A DNA stretch of 32,339 nucleotides from Acidimicrobiales bacterium (GTDB lineage Bacteria > Actinomycetota > Acidimicrobiia > Acidimicrobiales > CADCSY01). Positions 16,079-23,453 of the stretch are shown here, one piece after another. Position numbers and translations under genes: made by a program. The DNA lies in assembly GCA_030446545.1 (NCBI GenBank), contig JAUJNB010000014.1, positions 15,633-47,971 on the forward strand. The letters are read 5' to 3'. Numbering within the stretch: position 1 is the first letter of the stretch; every line of letters begins with the position of its first letter. The notes under the pieces are model-generated. The model saw only the letters and a list, made by a program, of their open reading frames with translations, made no database searches and was not told where the DNA came from.

Positions 16079-16108
16079 GCTCGGGGGACCGAAAAATAGC
16101 CCCCGAGC
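16079..16108 (-). terminator. strong hairpin downstream of tRNA-Arg
   Basis: A perfect 9-bp stem, GCTCGGGGG (16079-16087) with CCCCCGAGC (16100-16108), around a 12-base A-rich loop, 15 bases past the 3' end of the minus-strand tRNA-Arg. On the plus strand CTTTT follows after a few bases. It is the likely tRNA terminator although no clear U run follows on the minus strand. Confidence 0.5.
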
Positions 16109-16122
16109 GGCGCTTTTGTCTG

Positions 16123-16196
16123 CGCCCCCGGCAGGACTCGAACCTGCGACCCGCTGCTTAGAAGGCAGCCGCTCTGTCCAGCTGAGCTACAGGGGC
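16123..16196 (-). tRNA. tRNA-Arg (TCT)
   Basis: A 74-base cloverleaf on the minus strand: acceptor GCCCCTG pairing with CGGGGGC, D arm GCTC/GAGC, anticodon stem GCTGC/GCAGC with loop CTTCTAA (anticodon TCT), and T arm GCAGG-TTCGAGT-CCTGC. The discriminator is G. CCA is not encoded. Decodes AGA codons, which are rare in this GC-rich DNA. Confidence 0.95.
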
Positions 16197-16280
16197 TTGC
16201 GGCAACGGTACAAGTCCATCGGCCGACCGGGAGCATCCACGGGAGGGCCGGCAGGGGAACCGTTAGGATGGCGAGTTCAC

Positions 16281-16356
16281 GGTGGCCGTAGCTCAGCCCG
16301 GTTAGAGCGCCGCGTTGTGGTCGCGGAAGTCGGGGGTTCAAATCCCCTCGGTCACC
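16281..16356 (+). tRNA. tRNA-His (GTG)
   Basis: Acceptor GTGGCCG pairs with CGGTCAC, with an extra 5' G at 16281 opposite discriminator C, the identity mark of tRNA-His. The anticodon loop TTGTGGT gives anticodon GTG; the T arm is GGGGG-TTCAAAT-CCCCT. CCA is not encoded. It lies 85 bases from the divergently oriented tRNA-Arg. Confidence 0.95.
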
Positions 16357-16396
16357 CTTGCAGACACCGTCGACCCCCTCACCGGGGCCGGCGCAA

Positions 16397-16468
16397 GCGC
16401 CTCTAGCTCAATGGCAGAGCAACGGACTCTTAATCCGCAGGTTCTGGGTTCGAATCCCAGGGGGCGCA
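16397..16468 (+). tRNA. tRNA-Lys (CTT)
   Basis: Acceptor GCGCCTC pairs with GGGGCGC, the anticodon stem is CGGA/TCCG with loop CTCTTAA (anticodon CTT), and the T arm is CTGGG-TTCGAAT-CCCAG. The discriminator is A. It follows tRNA-His by 40 bases on the same strand, and the DNA downstream contains an IS relic and a gene of different base composition. Confidence 0.95.
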
Positions 16469-16793
16469 CCGCGAAAGCGCAGCTCAGAAAGGAGTGCTTT
16501 TCGGGACGTGAGTTGCTCTGGTCGGCGTCGAACGCGATACACCTCTCCAGTACCCCGCTGGTGGGAATCCTCGAAGGCAGCGCATGGTCATCGCCTGCCT
16601 CCTGCGCCCTCGAAGACGGGAACTCCTTTCGTCATGTCAAACCTGCGGCGTCGAAGAGAAGTGCACCGAGGACCAGGAATCCACAGATTACGCCGCTTCC
16701 GCCTAGCCCTCGGCAGCCGTTGAACGGGGAGCAGCCAAGGCCGGCCCCCTTGGATCCCTTGGTCACTCCCGGTACTCCGTAGGGTCGACTATC
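16469..16793. other. gene-less stretch after tRNA-Lys
   Basis: Between tRNA-Lys and the IS3 left end I see no gene with convincing start, codon bias or known motif. There is no repeat of the tRNA 3' end to mark an integration site. A minus-strand hydrophobic run near 16640-16690 (GVICGFLVLGALLFD) has no supporting reading frame. Confidence 0.5.
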
Positions 16794-16847
16794 TGGACCG
16801 CCCTGGGCTGGTTGGAGGCTCCAGACCTTGGAAACGAGGATGGAGTC

Positions 16848-17178
16848 ATGCCGAAGGCAAGACACCAGGGAAGCCGACGACGCGTCGGTACTCCGAGGAG
16901 GAGCGGGCCCAGGCGGTGAGGCTGGTTCGCCAGCTGCGCCGGGAGCTGGGCACCGAGCATCCAGCGGTCGCCGATCACTCGGGTACGGGGTCGAGACAGT
17001 GCGCAAGTGGGTCAAGCACGCCGATGTTGATGAGGGCCTGAAGGCGGGCACCTCGAGCGAGGACCGGGCTCGGCCCAAGGCGCTCGAGCAGGAAAACCGT
17101 GAGCTTCGGCGAGCCGACGCGATCCTCAAGTCCGCGTCGACTTTCTTCGCGGCGGAGCTCGACCGCCCATCGAAGTGA
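16848..17178 (+). pseudogene. IS3 transposase OrfA relic
   Basis: Helix-turn-helix protein of an IS3 element. Segments RYSEEERAQAVRLVRQLRRE, then after a lost base VETVRKWVKHADVDEG and ALEQENRELRRADAILKSAS (leucine-zipper-like helix) FFAAELDRPSK to TGA 17176-17178. At least two one-base deletions (near 16858 and 16977) break the frame, so no functional protein is made. Confidence 0.8.
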
Positions 17179-17763
17179 TCCTACGTCGCCAAGCGCCGGC
17201 AGCCGGCACCCTCGGCGCGGGCGCTGCGGGACGCAATGATGATGCAGGTCCTGCTGGTGCTGTGGGTCGCCAACCGCAAGGTCTACGGTGCCCACAAGCT
17301 GGAAGGCAGCCGGCGGGCCGGCCACGACATCGGCGGACCAGGTCGCCCGCCTCCTGCGCGAGCTGGGCATCCAGGGGGTCTCCCGGCGGCGGAAGGTGTT
17401 CACCACCCGCCCGGACCCCGACGCCGTGCGGGCCAGCGACCTGGTGAAGCGGAACCTCACCGCAACTGCACCGAACCAGCTCTGGGTCACCAACCTGACC
17501 CCGGTCGGGAATGGCCTACCTGTGCTTCATCGTCGACCGGGTGCGCTGGCGGAGACGACGAACGGCCTCTACAGGCCGAGTGCGTCCCGACACCACCGGC
17601 TGGGAGGACGTCGACGAGGTCGAACTCGCCACCCTTTCGTGGGTGCACTGGTTCAACGAGCACCGGCTCCACAGCCACTGCCACGACGTGGACCCCGCAG
17701 AGCTCGAAGCGGCGTTCTACGCGGCCGAACAGGCCAACCCCAAAGGGAGTTGGAATCCAATAG
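17179..17763 (+). pseudogene. IS3 transposase OrfB (DDE integrase) relic
   Basis: Scattered over three frames: KVYGAHKL, VARLLRELGIQGVSRRRKVF, ATAPNQLWVTNLTPV, AYLCFIVDRV and WVHWFNEHRLHSHCHDV...FYAAEQANPK, ending in VGIQ at TAG 17761-17763. The first catalytic Asp of the DDE triad (WVTD in relatives) is Asn here, and the segment carrying the second Asp and the Glu is missing. The N-terminal about 50 residues are also absent. Inactive. Confidence 0.8.
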
Positions 17764-17801
17764 CCCGAGCCTTCATCAGACCCAGGGCGGTTCAGCCGGC
17801 T

Positions 17802-19172
17802 CTATAGGGCGCCCTTGTGCCAGGGCCCGGTGATGGCGAAGGTGATGCCCGGGCTCTGGATGTTGGCGAACAGCCACTTTCCCTTGCGCTCGAAGGTGGC
17901 GCCGCACCACTCCGAGTCGGTGAAGTCGCCGCTGCCGGTGTAGCCCCGCGCCGCCATCTCCGCCGGCGGCAGGATGACGTTGTTCTGGGCGAAGGGAAAG
18001 ATCTCCCCGCCGGGGCTGAGGCCGTGCAGGAACTCGAGACCGGTGCCGTCCTCGCACAACACGATGCCGCCCCGGGGGCTCACCGTGACGTTGTCGGGAG
18101 CGTTCAACACGTCGGCCGACGGCGAGGCGAACACGCACGTGAAGGTGGCCGAGGCGGGGTCGTAGGCGAACACCTGGCCCTGGCGGAGCGGCCCGCCGTT
18201 GCTGGAAATGACATAGATCACCCCATTGCCGTACCAGGCGCCCTCACCCCGGCTGATGCGGGCCGCACCTCGGCCGTAGGCCTGCTGGAAGGTGGTGGGC
18301 TGGCCCGGGGCCCAGTCGGGGTTGTCCACCACGACCCACTCGGCGGTTGCACTCGTCCCCGCCGTCCAGGCCACCGTGTCGGTCGTGCCCTCGAGCTTCA
18401 TGGCCTCGAGCACACCTCCGGCGGCCAAGTTGGTGGGATCGACCGGCACGTAGCGATACAGCGCCGAGGCGCCGGCGTCCTCGGTCTCGTAGACAATCCC
18501 CGTGGCCGGGTCGGTGGCGGTGGCCTCGTGGGAGAAACGGCCCATGGCCCGCAGCGGCACGGGGTCGGCGAAGCCGGTGGCCGGGACCTCGAAGACGTAG
18601 CCGTGACGGGTGGCACCGTTGACGACGGTGGTCTCCTCACAGCTCAGCCAGGTGCCGCGCGGGGTCGGGCCCCCGGCGCAGTTGCGGATTGTTCCGCTCA
18701 GGCTGGCGTAGTCCTCGACCAGCCTTCCCTCGTCGGGATCAAAGACCAAGGTGGTGGTCCCCCCGCCGGCCAGGGGGTCGTAGGTCGCGCCGGCCGGAGT
18801 GAAGGGGGTGCCGTTGTCCTTCTCGTGGTTGCGCACCAGGCGTACGAGGCCGTTCCGACGAAACGCCGCCATACCGTCATGCCTGCTGGGCGTGGGCGTG
18901 CCGTCGGACATGATGTCATTGCTCCAACCGAAGCTCAGGTACTCGAAGCGGCTCGGCAACTGGAGCAGTTCCAGCCCGGTGGTCTGGTCCTTCACCGGGG
19001 CCAGCGGGCCGTAGCCCGACCCAGCCGACCTCCGGCGTGACCTGGCCGGTGCCGCGCCGGCCGCACGGGCGCCCAAGGCGGAGAAGGGCCCTGAGAGGGC
19101 CACCCCCACACCCGCACCGAGCGTGCCCTGCAGGAACGAGCGCCGGTTGAACGGGCCCTTGGTATCGGTCAT
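17802..19172 (-). CDS. PhoX-family (DUF839) Tat-exported protein
   Basis: A 456-residue protein with a twin-arginine signal (NRRSFLQGTLGAGVGVALSGP) and the PhoX/DUF839 beta-propeller pattern: VRNHEKDNGTPF, GGTTTLVFDPDEGRLVEDYASLSGTIRNCAGG, TPRGTWLSCEET, GRFSHEATATDPATGIVYETED, PDNVTVSPRGGIVLCEDG and a closing LFANIQSPGITFAITGPW. PhoX proteins are Ca/Fe-dependent extracytoplasmic alkaline phosphatases, though many DUF839 members are untested. ATG 19172 has GGAGGC eight bases upstream. The IS3 right end lies 7 bases past the stop, so its original terminator may be lost. Confidence 0.88.
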   Translation of the reverse strand: MTDTKGPFNRRSFLQGTLGAGVGVALSGPFSALGARAAGAAPARSRRRSAGSGYGPLAPVKDQTTGLELLQLPSRFEYLSFGWSNDIMSDGTPTPSRHDGMAAFRRNGLVRLVRNHEKDNGTPFTPAGATYDPLAGGGTTTLVFDPDEGRLVEDYASLSGTIRNCAGGPTPRGTWLSCEETTVVNGATRHGYVFEVPATGFADPVPLRAMGRFSHEATATDPATGIVYETEDAGASALYRYVPVDPTNLAAGGVLEAMKLEGTTDTVAWTAGTSATAEWVVVDNPDWAPGQPTTFQQAYGRGAARISRGEGAWYGNGVIYVISSNGGPLRQGQVFAYDPASATFTCVFASPSADVLNAPDNVTVSPRGGIVLCEDGTGLEFLHGLSPGGEIFPFAQNNVILPPAEMAARGYTGSGDFTDSEWCGATFERKGKWLFANIQSPGITFAITGPWHKGAL

Positions 19173-19301
19173 GTTCTGCCTCCGGAAGTTTGATTCGCGC
19201 AACCCAATCGGCGCCGGGACGCGCAGGCTTGAGGCCAGGAGGAGATTGTCACGGGATCCACATACGGATACGCGTCGGAGAACGCAGGGGACGCCCGCCA
19301 G

Positions 19302-19372
19302 GAGCATGGGACCACCCGAGATGAGTTCCGCCGAGCATGGGACCGCCCCTCCACCAGTGATGGGACCACCCC
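19302..19372. repeat. three direct repeats of a GATGGGACCACC-like unit
   Basis: GAGCATGGGACCACCC (19302-19317), GAGCATGGGACCGCCC (19333-19348) and GTGATGGGACCACCCC (19357-19372), spaced 31 and 24 bases apart, in the 326-base gap upstream of the PhoX-family gene. Multiple short terminal repeats are typical of some IS ends (for instance IS21-like), so this could be a leftover end; otherwise it is a set of protein binding sites. No gene is seen in 19173-19498. Confidence 0.6.
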
Positions 19373-19498
19373 GGGGGTCAAACGAGCAGCGGTGTCGTTG
19401 CCGGTGGACTCTCCACATCCAATCGACGAGATCTGGAAGGTGGCTTGATCACAATCTGGTCGCCTCCCGTGCGAGTCGTCCGGGTAGGTGCTGCAGCA

Positions 19499-20461
19499 TC
19501 AGTTCACCGTGTCTTCCGGAGGAGCGATCTCCCGTGTGCCTTCCGGGACTTCAGCCGGTTCGATAAGTCCCAGGTGCTTCAGGGTGATCCCAAGCTCCGC
19601 TATCCCTTTGCGGCTGGCGCTGGCCACATGGGACGTACCGGGAATCTCCACGATCTGCGGCCAACGTTGCTCGTCGGGCTCATACGATCGAAATGCAGCT
19701 TTCACGTCTGCGTTACGGAAGACTCGGTCCTTTGCTCCAACGACATAGACGACTTGATTGCCCCTTTCCACGTGGTCGAGTACCGCTTGGTTCAGAGACG
19801 TCATCAGGGCAAGCCCTACTTTCGGCACGAACCTCCTGGTCAAAGTGTCGAAGACCAACTGCCGGCCGATCGTGGCCACCGAGAGCAAGTTCACCGGGTC
19901 CGTCGGGGACTGGAGGAGAGCGTTCAGGCCGAACCTACGATAAAACTGCCAACGGCGTTGCCTTTCGCTCATGGAGCAACTTATTTCCAGGTTCATACAC
20001 GCCGGGCCAATGAACCCAAGACTGCCAAGCCCTTCGTGGCGTTCCTGGAGCGACCTGGCCAGAACGCCTCCTCCCTGTGATTTGCCTATGGCCGTCATCG
20101 GGGTCTCCACAGAAAGCCCCAATTCCTCCTTGTAATGGTCCCCGGCAACGTGGGGCACCTCGGTACATGCCGCTTCAATGGCGAGCCGGTCCGCAGGGAG
20201 TAGATCAAAGGGCATTTTCACGCCGACCGCCCCCAGTCCTAACTCGCCGAATCTCTTTATGACCTTTGTGATTGCCCAGTCGTTTTCACCGTAGCCACTC
20301 AGAAACAACACCGACAGAACACTCGGTTCTATACCTTCCCCTTCACCCTTGAAGCACTCGACCGGTATGCTTTGCACCCGGCCGTCATGCCGGTAGTCCC
20401 AGTTGACCACTTCTCTGTGAACCAAGGCTTGAGATTCCCTGTTGCTGCCGGCATGACTCAT
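19499..20461 (-). CDS. alpha/beta hydrolase-fold protein, probably acquired
   Basis: A 320-residue protein. The nucleophile elbow is AIGKSQGGGV (GxSxG, serine near residue 140), the acid is probably the Asp in VYVVGAKDRVF and the histidine in PGTSHVASASRKG, giving a full alpha/beta-hydrolase triad in order. An N-terminal strand VLSVLFLSGYGENDW carries the oxyanion region. No signal peptide is visible. Substrate unknown. The coding region is visibly less GC-rich than its neighbours, with A/T-ending codons (AAA, GAA, TTT, GTT), and lies among repeats and IS relics, consistent with horizontal transfer. The start is ATG 20461. Confidence 0.65.
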   Translation of the reverse strand: MSHAGSNRESQALVHREVVNWDYRHDGRVQSIPVECFKGEGEGIEPSVLSVLFLSGYGENDWAITKVIKRFGELGLGAVGVKMPFDLLPADRLAIEAACTEVPHVAGDHYKEELGLSVETPMTAIGKSQGGGVLARSLQERHEGLGSLGFIGPACMNLEISCSMSERQRRWQFYRRFGLNALLQSPTDPVNLLSVATIGRQLVFDTLTRRFVPKVGLALMTSLNQAVLDHVERGNQVVYVVGAKDRVFRNADVKAAFRSYEPDEQRWPQIVEIPGTSHVASASRKGIAELGITLKHLGLIEPAEVPEGTREIAPPEDTVN

Positions 20462-20910
20462 CGTTCAAGACCCTACCTCCGCCCAGCATCGCACCGGCAT
20501 GCTTCCCTATTGGTCGGGGCTCGAACGACGGCGACGAGCGCTCGAACAGCGGAAGTGGCTGGGTCAAACTCTGTGCGTCCGGTCCGCCAGCGTCTTCGGT
20601 GCCGGTGCGCATGCCCAACGACGTCGACAACGTCTTCGCTTGGTCGTCGGCTTCCTCGCCCTCGGCGCCGTACTCCGGGCCTACTCCCCCTTCCGTCCCA
20701 GCAGAGTGGCACCTACCGACGCGGCCCTAACCATCCCTCAACGCCGTAGCCCTGGTACCGGACTATCGTCGTCAAGCTGCAGATCGGCCTCGGCCATGTC
20801 GGCCTCGGCGACCTCCGGCCGGTGATGATCGAGCGCCTCGACGACGAGCTGGCCGCCAGCGGCGGCATCGGGCGTCGAGAGTCGTTCCACCGCACTCGCC
20901 GCCCCATCGC
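20462..20910 (+). other. gene-less stretch with orphan coding-like fragment
   Basis: No intact gene in these 449 bases. From about 20758 a plus-strand frame with strongly GC-ending codons encodes IVVKLQIGLGHVGLGDLRP, then VMIERLDDELAASGGIG, running to a TAG near 20938 inside the 3' end of the HAD gene. It lacks a start codon upstream of the stop that precedes it, so it looks like the 3' remnant of a truncated gene. I cannot assign its family. Confidence 0.3.
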
Positions 20911-21633
20911 TCAGCCTGATGGGGTCTTCCGGCGGTAGGCGTCGAGCCAAGCCGGGAAGTCCTCGAGGGTGGCGAGGACCACGTCGGCGCCGGCATCGGC
21001 AAGCTCGGGGGCCGACGCCGGACCAGTGGCGACCGTCACCGCCAGCGAGTTCCCGGCGCGGGCGGCGAGCACGTCGGCGGGATGGTCCCCGACAAAGATC
21101 TGGGCTCCGTGGGCGAGAAGGGCATCGCCCTTGGCCGGACCGAACCGCCAGCCGAAGACGGCATCGGGAGCCATGTCGACGGCGCGCAACCCGGCCCATG
21201 CGTGCGGCTCGTACTTGGCGGTCACGACGATGACTTTGCCTCCGAACGTGCGGACGGCCTCGACGGCCTCCACCGCGCCCGGCATCACTCTCGTGGAGCT
21301 CGCTCCGACCTCTCCGAACAGGGTGCGGTACCTCGAGGCGGCCCCCTCCACGTCGCCGGGAGGGACCCAGCGGGCGAGGACCGCTTCGAGCGGCAGACCC
21401 ACGTTGTCGATCACCCACTGCACGTCGATGCCCGCGCCGATCTCCGACTCGAGCGTCGTCATGGCAGACGCGATCCCGATCCGCTGGTCGATGAGGGTCA
21501 GGTCGAGATCGAAGCCCACGACCAGCTCGTCGCGGGCCACAGCCGCATACTGCCGCCCCTGGGTGTTCCGGGCCAGCCGCGCGTGAGCACGACCCGCCTC
21601 CACTCGTCCAAGGCGGAGGCGGGCTCGGTCCAT
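20911..21633 (-). CDS. HAD-superfamily phosphatase
   Basis: A hydrolase of up to 240 residues with the HAD motifs: GFDLDLTLID (nucleophile and acid Asp), IVVTAKYEPHAW (motif II Thr), a Lys in FGPAKGDALLA (motif III), and IFVGDHPADVLAARAG (motif IV Asp). A helical cap lies between about 60 and 120, as in phosphoglycolate-phosphatase-like members. ATG 21633 has GGGGA ten bases upstream; GTG 21540, just before the first motif, is an alternative and would remove 31 residues that are not typical of the family. It is divergent from the CDP-alcohol phosphotransferase gene and may dephosphorylate an intermediate of that cluster; this is inference. Confidence 0.82.
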   Translation of the reverse strand: MDRARLRLGRVEAGRAHARLARNTQGRQYAAVARDELVVGFDLDLTLIDQRIGIASAMTTLESEIGAGIDVQWVIDNVGLPLEAVLARWVPPGDVEGAASRYRTLFGEVGASSTRVMPGAVEAVEAVRTFGGKVIVVTAKYEPHAWAGLRAVDMAPDAVFGWRFGPAKGDALLAHGAQIFVGDHPADVLAARAGNSLAVTVATGPASAPELADAGADVVLATLEDFPAWLDAYRRKTPSG

Positions 21634-21730
21634 CTGCGCGCGTCCCCGTGACCTGAGGCGCCTCGACCGTGTAGACCTTGATGTCCACCCGGCAAGTGGT
21701 CCGAGGGGTGCTGAGGGAGAGGGGGGAGGC

Positions 21731-22309
21731 GTGGAGGTCGGCTATGCCCTGACGCGGTACCTCTATCGGCCGCTGTCGGTCCCGGCGGCGTCGGTACTGG
21801 CGGGAACGCCCGTCAGTCCCAATCAGGTCACCTACGCCAGTGCCGCTCTCTCCTTTGCTGGAGGTGTGGCCTTCGCCAGGCGAGCCTTCGTCCTCGGAGC
21901 GGTCCTGACCCTGCTGGGATCGCTCACCGACTGCGTCGACGGCGACCTGGCGAGGATGACCGGTCGTGCGTCGAGGTCAGGGTCGTACCTCGACCACGTC
22001 TTCGACCGCTGGACCGACGCGGCCTTGGTGATCGGGCTCACGTTCTCCGACGTCTCGGAGCTGGCGCCAGTCGGTTTCGCCGCCCTGGTGGGTAGCTTCA
22101 TGACCAGCTACACCCGAACCAAGGCTCAGGCGGTGGGGACCGATTGCCAGGTCGGGATCGCCGGGCGCGACACCCGCATGCTCATCCTCGTGGCGGCGGG
22201 CCTCTTCGGGCAGGCCCTCATCGGCCTGGCCGTGGTCGCCGTGCTCGGACTGATCACCGCCGTCCACCGCATGTCATGGACCATCAGGCACCTCAATGCA
22301 AGGAACTGA
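21731..22309 (+). CDS. CDP-alcohol phosphatidyltransferase family membrane protein
   Basis: A 192-residue integral membrane enzyme with the complete signature D-x2-D-G-x2-A-R-x8-G-x3-D-x3-D, here in DCVDGDLARMTGRASRSG and SYLDHVFD. It transfers a substituted phosphate from a CDP-activated alcohol to an acceptor hydroxyl, releasing CMP. Hydrophobic segments flank the motif (VLGAVLTLLGSL, GFAALVGSFM, MLILVAAGLFGQALIGLAVVAVLGLI). The start is GTG 21731 with GGGGGGAGG upstream. It overlaps the next gene by 14 bases. With the dehydrogenase and cytidylyltransferase neighbours it could attach an unusual headgroup, rather than make standard PG, PI or PS; this is inference. Confidence 0.88.
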   Translation: MEVGYALTRYLYRPLSVPAASVLAGTPVSPNQVTYASAALSFAGGVAFARRAFVLGAVLTLLGSLTDCVDGDLARMTGRASRSGSYLDHVFDRWTDAALVIGLTFSDVSELAPVGFAALVGSFMTSYTRTKAQAVGTDCQVGIAGRDTRMLILVAAGLFGQALIGLAVVAVLGLITAVHRMSWTIRHLNARN

Positions 22310-23453
22310 GGGGTCGGTGCCGAGTTCGGCACTGGCCGGCGCCTCTCCTTCGGTTTTCGACATCCCCTACCTCCCCGACGAGCCCCTCGACTCCGTCTAC
22401 TTCCTGGCATGCGCCACCACCCAACCCCGGATCACGATCTCCGCCGCCACCTACGACGAGGACGAGGTCGCCGAGGAGCTGGCGGAGTGGCTGCGGGCGA
22501 ACGGAGCCGAGCGGCCCTTCCTCGTCGCCTCCACTCATGGTCGCCGGCTCCTCCGGAGGGTCAGCACCGCGGTGGGCGTGGCCCCCCCGGGACCACGCGC
22601 CACCCAGGCGTGGGCCCGCACCTGGAGCGGAGCTGCTCGCGGCGCCGATGCCGTGGTCGCCGCCGGGGGGGGCCGGTGCCTCGACGCCGGCAAGCTGGTC
22701 GCCGCCGGCGCCGGGATGCCGTTGATCGCCGTTCCCACCCAGTTGTCGCACGACGGCGTCTGCTCTCCGATCGCCGTGCTCCCCCGCACCGCCGGCGGCT
22801 TGGCCGAGAGCCTTGAAGCCGTCGCTCCCTCCATGGCCTTTTTCTCCCGACCGACCCTGATCAGATCGCCCATAGCCTCCCTTCGGGCAGGGATCGGCGA
22901 CCTGCTCTCGAACCCCCTCGCCCTCCACGACTGGAAGTTGGCAGCCGACGCCGGTCTCGAACAGATCAACCATCCCGCCTGGCATCTGTCGGCGGAGTCG
23001 TTCCGGCTCATCGAGCCCCTGCTCTACGAACCGCTCGGGCCCGAATCTGTCGACCTAGGGCTGATCGGCCTCATGGCCCACGCCCTGGTGACCTCCAGCT
23101 TCGCCATGATGACCGTCGGTACCTCGAGACCCGTATCCGGTGCCGAGCACAAGATCTCGCACGCCATCGACGAGCTGTACGGGAGACCGGCCCGTCACGG
23201 TGCCCAGGTGGCCTTCGCTTCACTCGTTTCGGTCGCGCTCCACGGCCTCGACGTCGAGGCGTTCCGCGCCTGCTTGGTGAACCTGGGGCTGCCGCACCAC
23301 CCCGCGCAGCTCGGGCTCTCTCACCAGGCCATGGTGGCCGCGCTGCTACGGGCCCCCAGCACCCGGCCCGGCCGGTTCACGGTGCTCGAGAGCGCGGCCC
23401 TGGACGAGGGCGAGGCCGACGAGCTGGTCAGGTTCTTGTGGGGCGGGGCTTGA
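22296..23453 (+). CDS. glycerol-1-phosphate dehydrogenase-like (EgsA/AraM family) enzyme
   Basis: A 385-residue group III (iron/zinc) alcohol dehydrogenase relative of the sn-glycerol-1-phosphate dehydrogenase branch. Visible features: NAD loop AAGGGRCLDAGKLVA, metal-site region PTQLSHDGVCSPIAVL (SHDG motif), and SGAEHKISHAIDELYGRPARHGAQV with the two metal-binding histidines. Family members reduce dihydroxyacetone phosphate to glycerol-1-phosphate, or related keto-phosphates. ATG 22296 overlaps the upstream gene by 14 bases; GTG 22317 directly after GAGGGG is an alternative start. The stop overlaps the convergent cytidylyltransferase gene by 26 bases. The substrate may not be DHAP. Confidence 0.82.
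   Translation: MQGTEGSVPSSALAGASPSVFDIPYLPDEPLDSVYFLACATTQPRITISAATYDEDEVAEELAEWLRANGAERPFLVASTHGRRLLRRVSTAVGVAPPGPRATQAWARTWSGAARGADAVVAAGGGRCLDAGKLVAAGAGMPLIAVPTQLSHDGVCSPIAVLPRTAGGLAESLEAVAPSMAFFSRPTLIRSPIASLRAGIGDLLSNPLALHDWKLAADAGLEQINHPAWHLSAESFRLIEPLLYEPLGPESVDLGLIGLMAHALVTSSFAMMTVGTSRPVSGAEHKISHAIDELYGRPARHGAQVAFASLVSVALHGLDVEAFRACLVNLGLPHHPAQLGLSHQAMVAALLRAPSTRPGRFTVLESAALDEGEADELVRFLWGGA

Larger units (their letters stand above)
16794..17794 (+). mobile_element. decayed IS3-family insertion sequence with both inverted repeats
   Basis: Imperfect terminal repeats of about 28 bases bound the element: left end TGGACCGCCCTGGG from 16794, right end (reverse complement) TGAACCGCCCTGGG ending at 17794, with the TG...CA termini of IS3 elements. 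Between them are orfA and orfB relics with several frameshifts. The length is 1,001 bases against about 1.2-1.4 kb for intact relatives, so roughly 0.2-0.4 kb was lost internally. No target duplication is visible. The right end is 7 bases from the phoX-family stop codon. Confidence 0.85.

Noticed and set aside
15319..16341. Minus-strand frame of 340 residues
   Set aside because: It runs through tRNA-Arg and tRNA-His sequence and the 3' end of the HAAS gene; only short internal pieces look protein-like.
17817..19040. Plus-strand frame of 407 residues
   Set aside because: Mirror of the PhoX-family gene, with no motif and shadow-like composition.
16397..20461. Integrated element with tRNA-Lys as attachment site
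   Set aside because: No repeat of the tRNA 3' end and no integrase were found in the interval.
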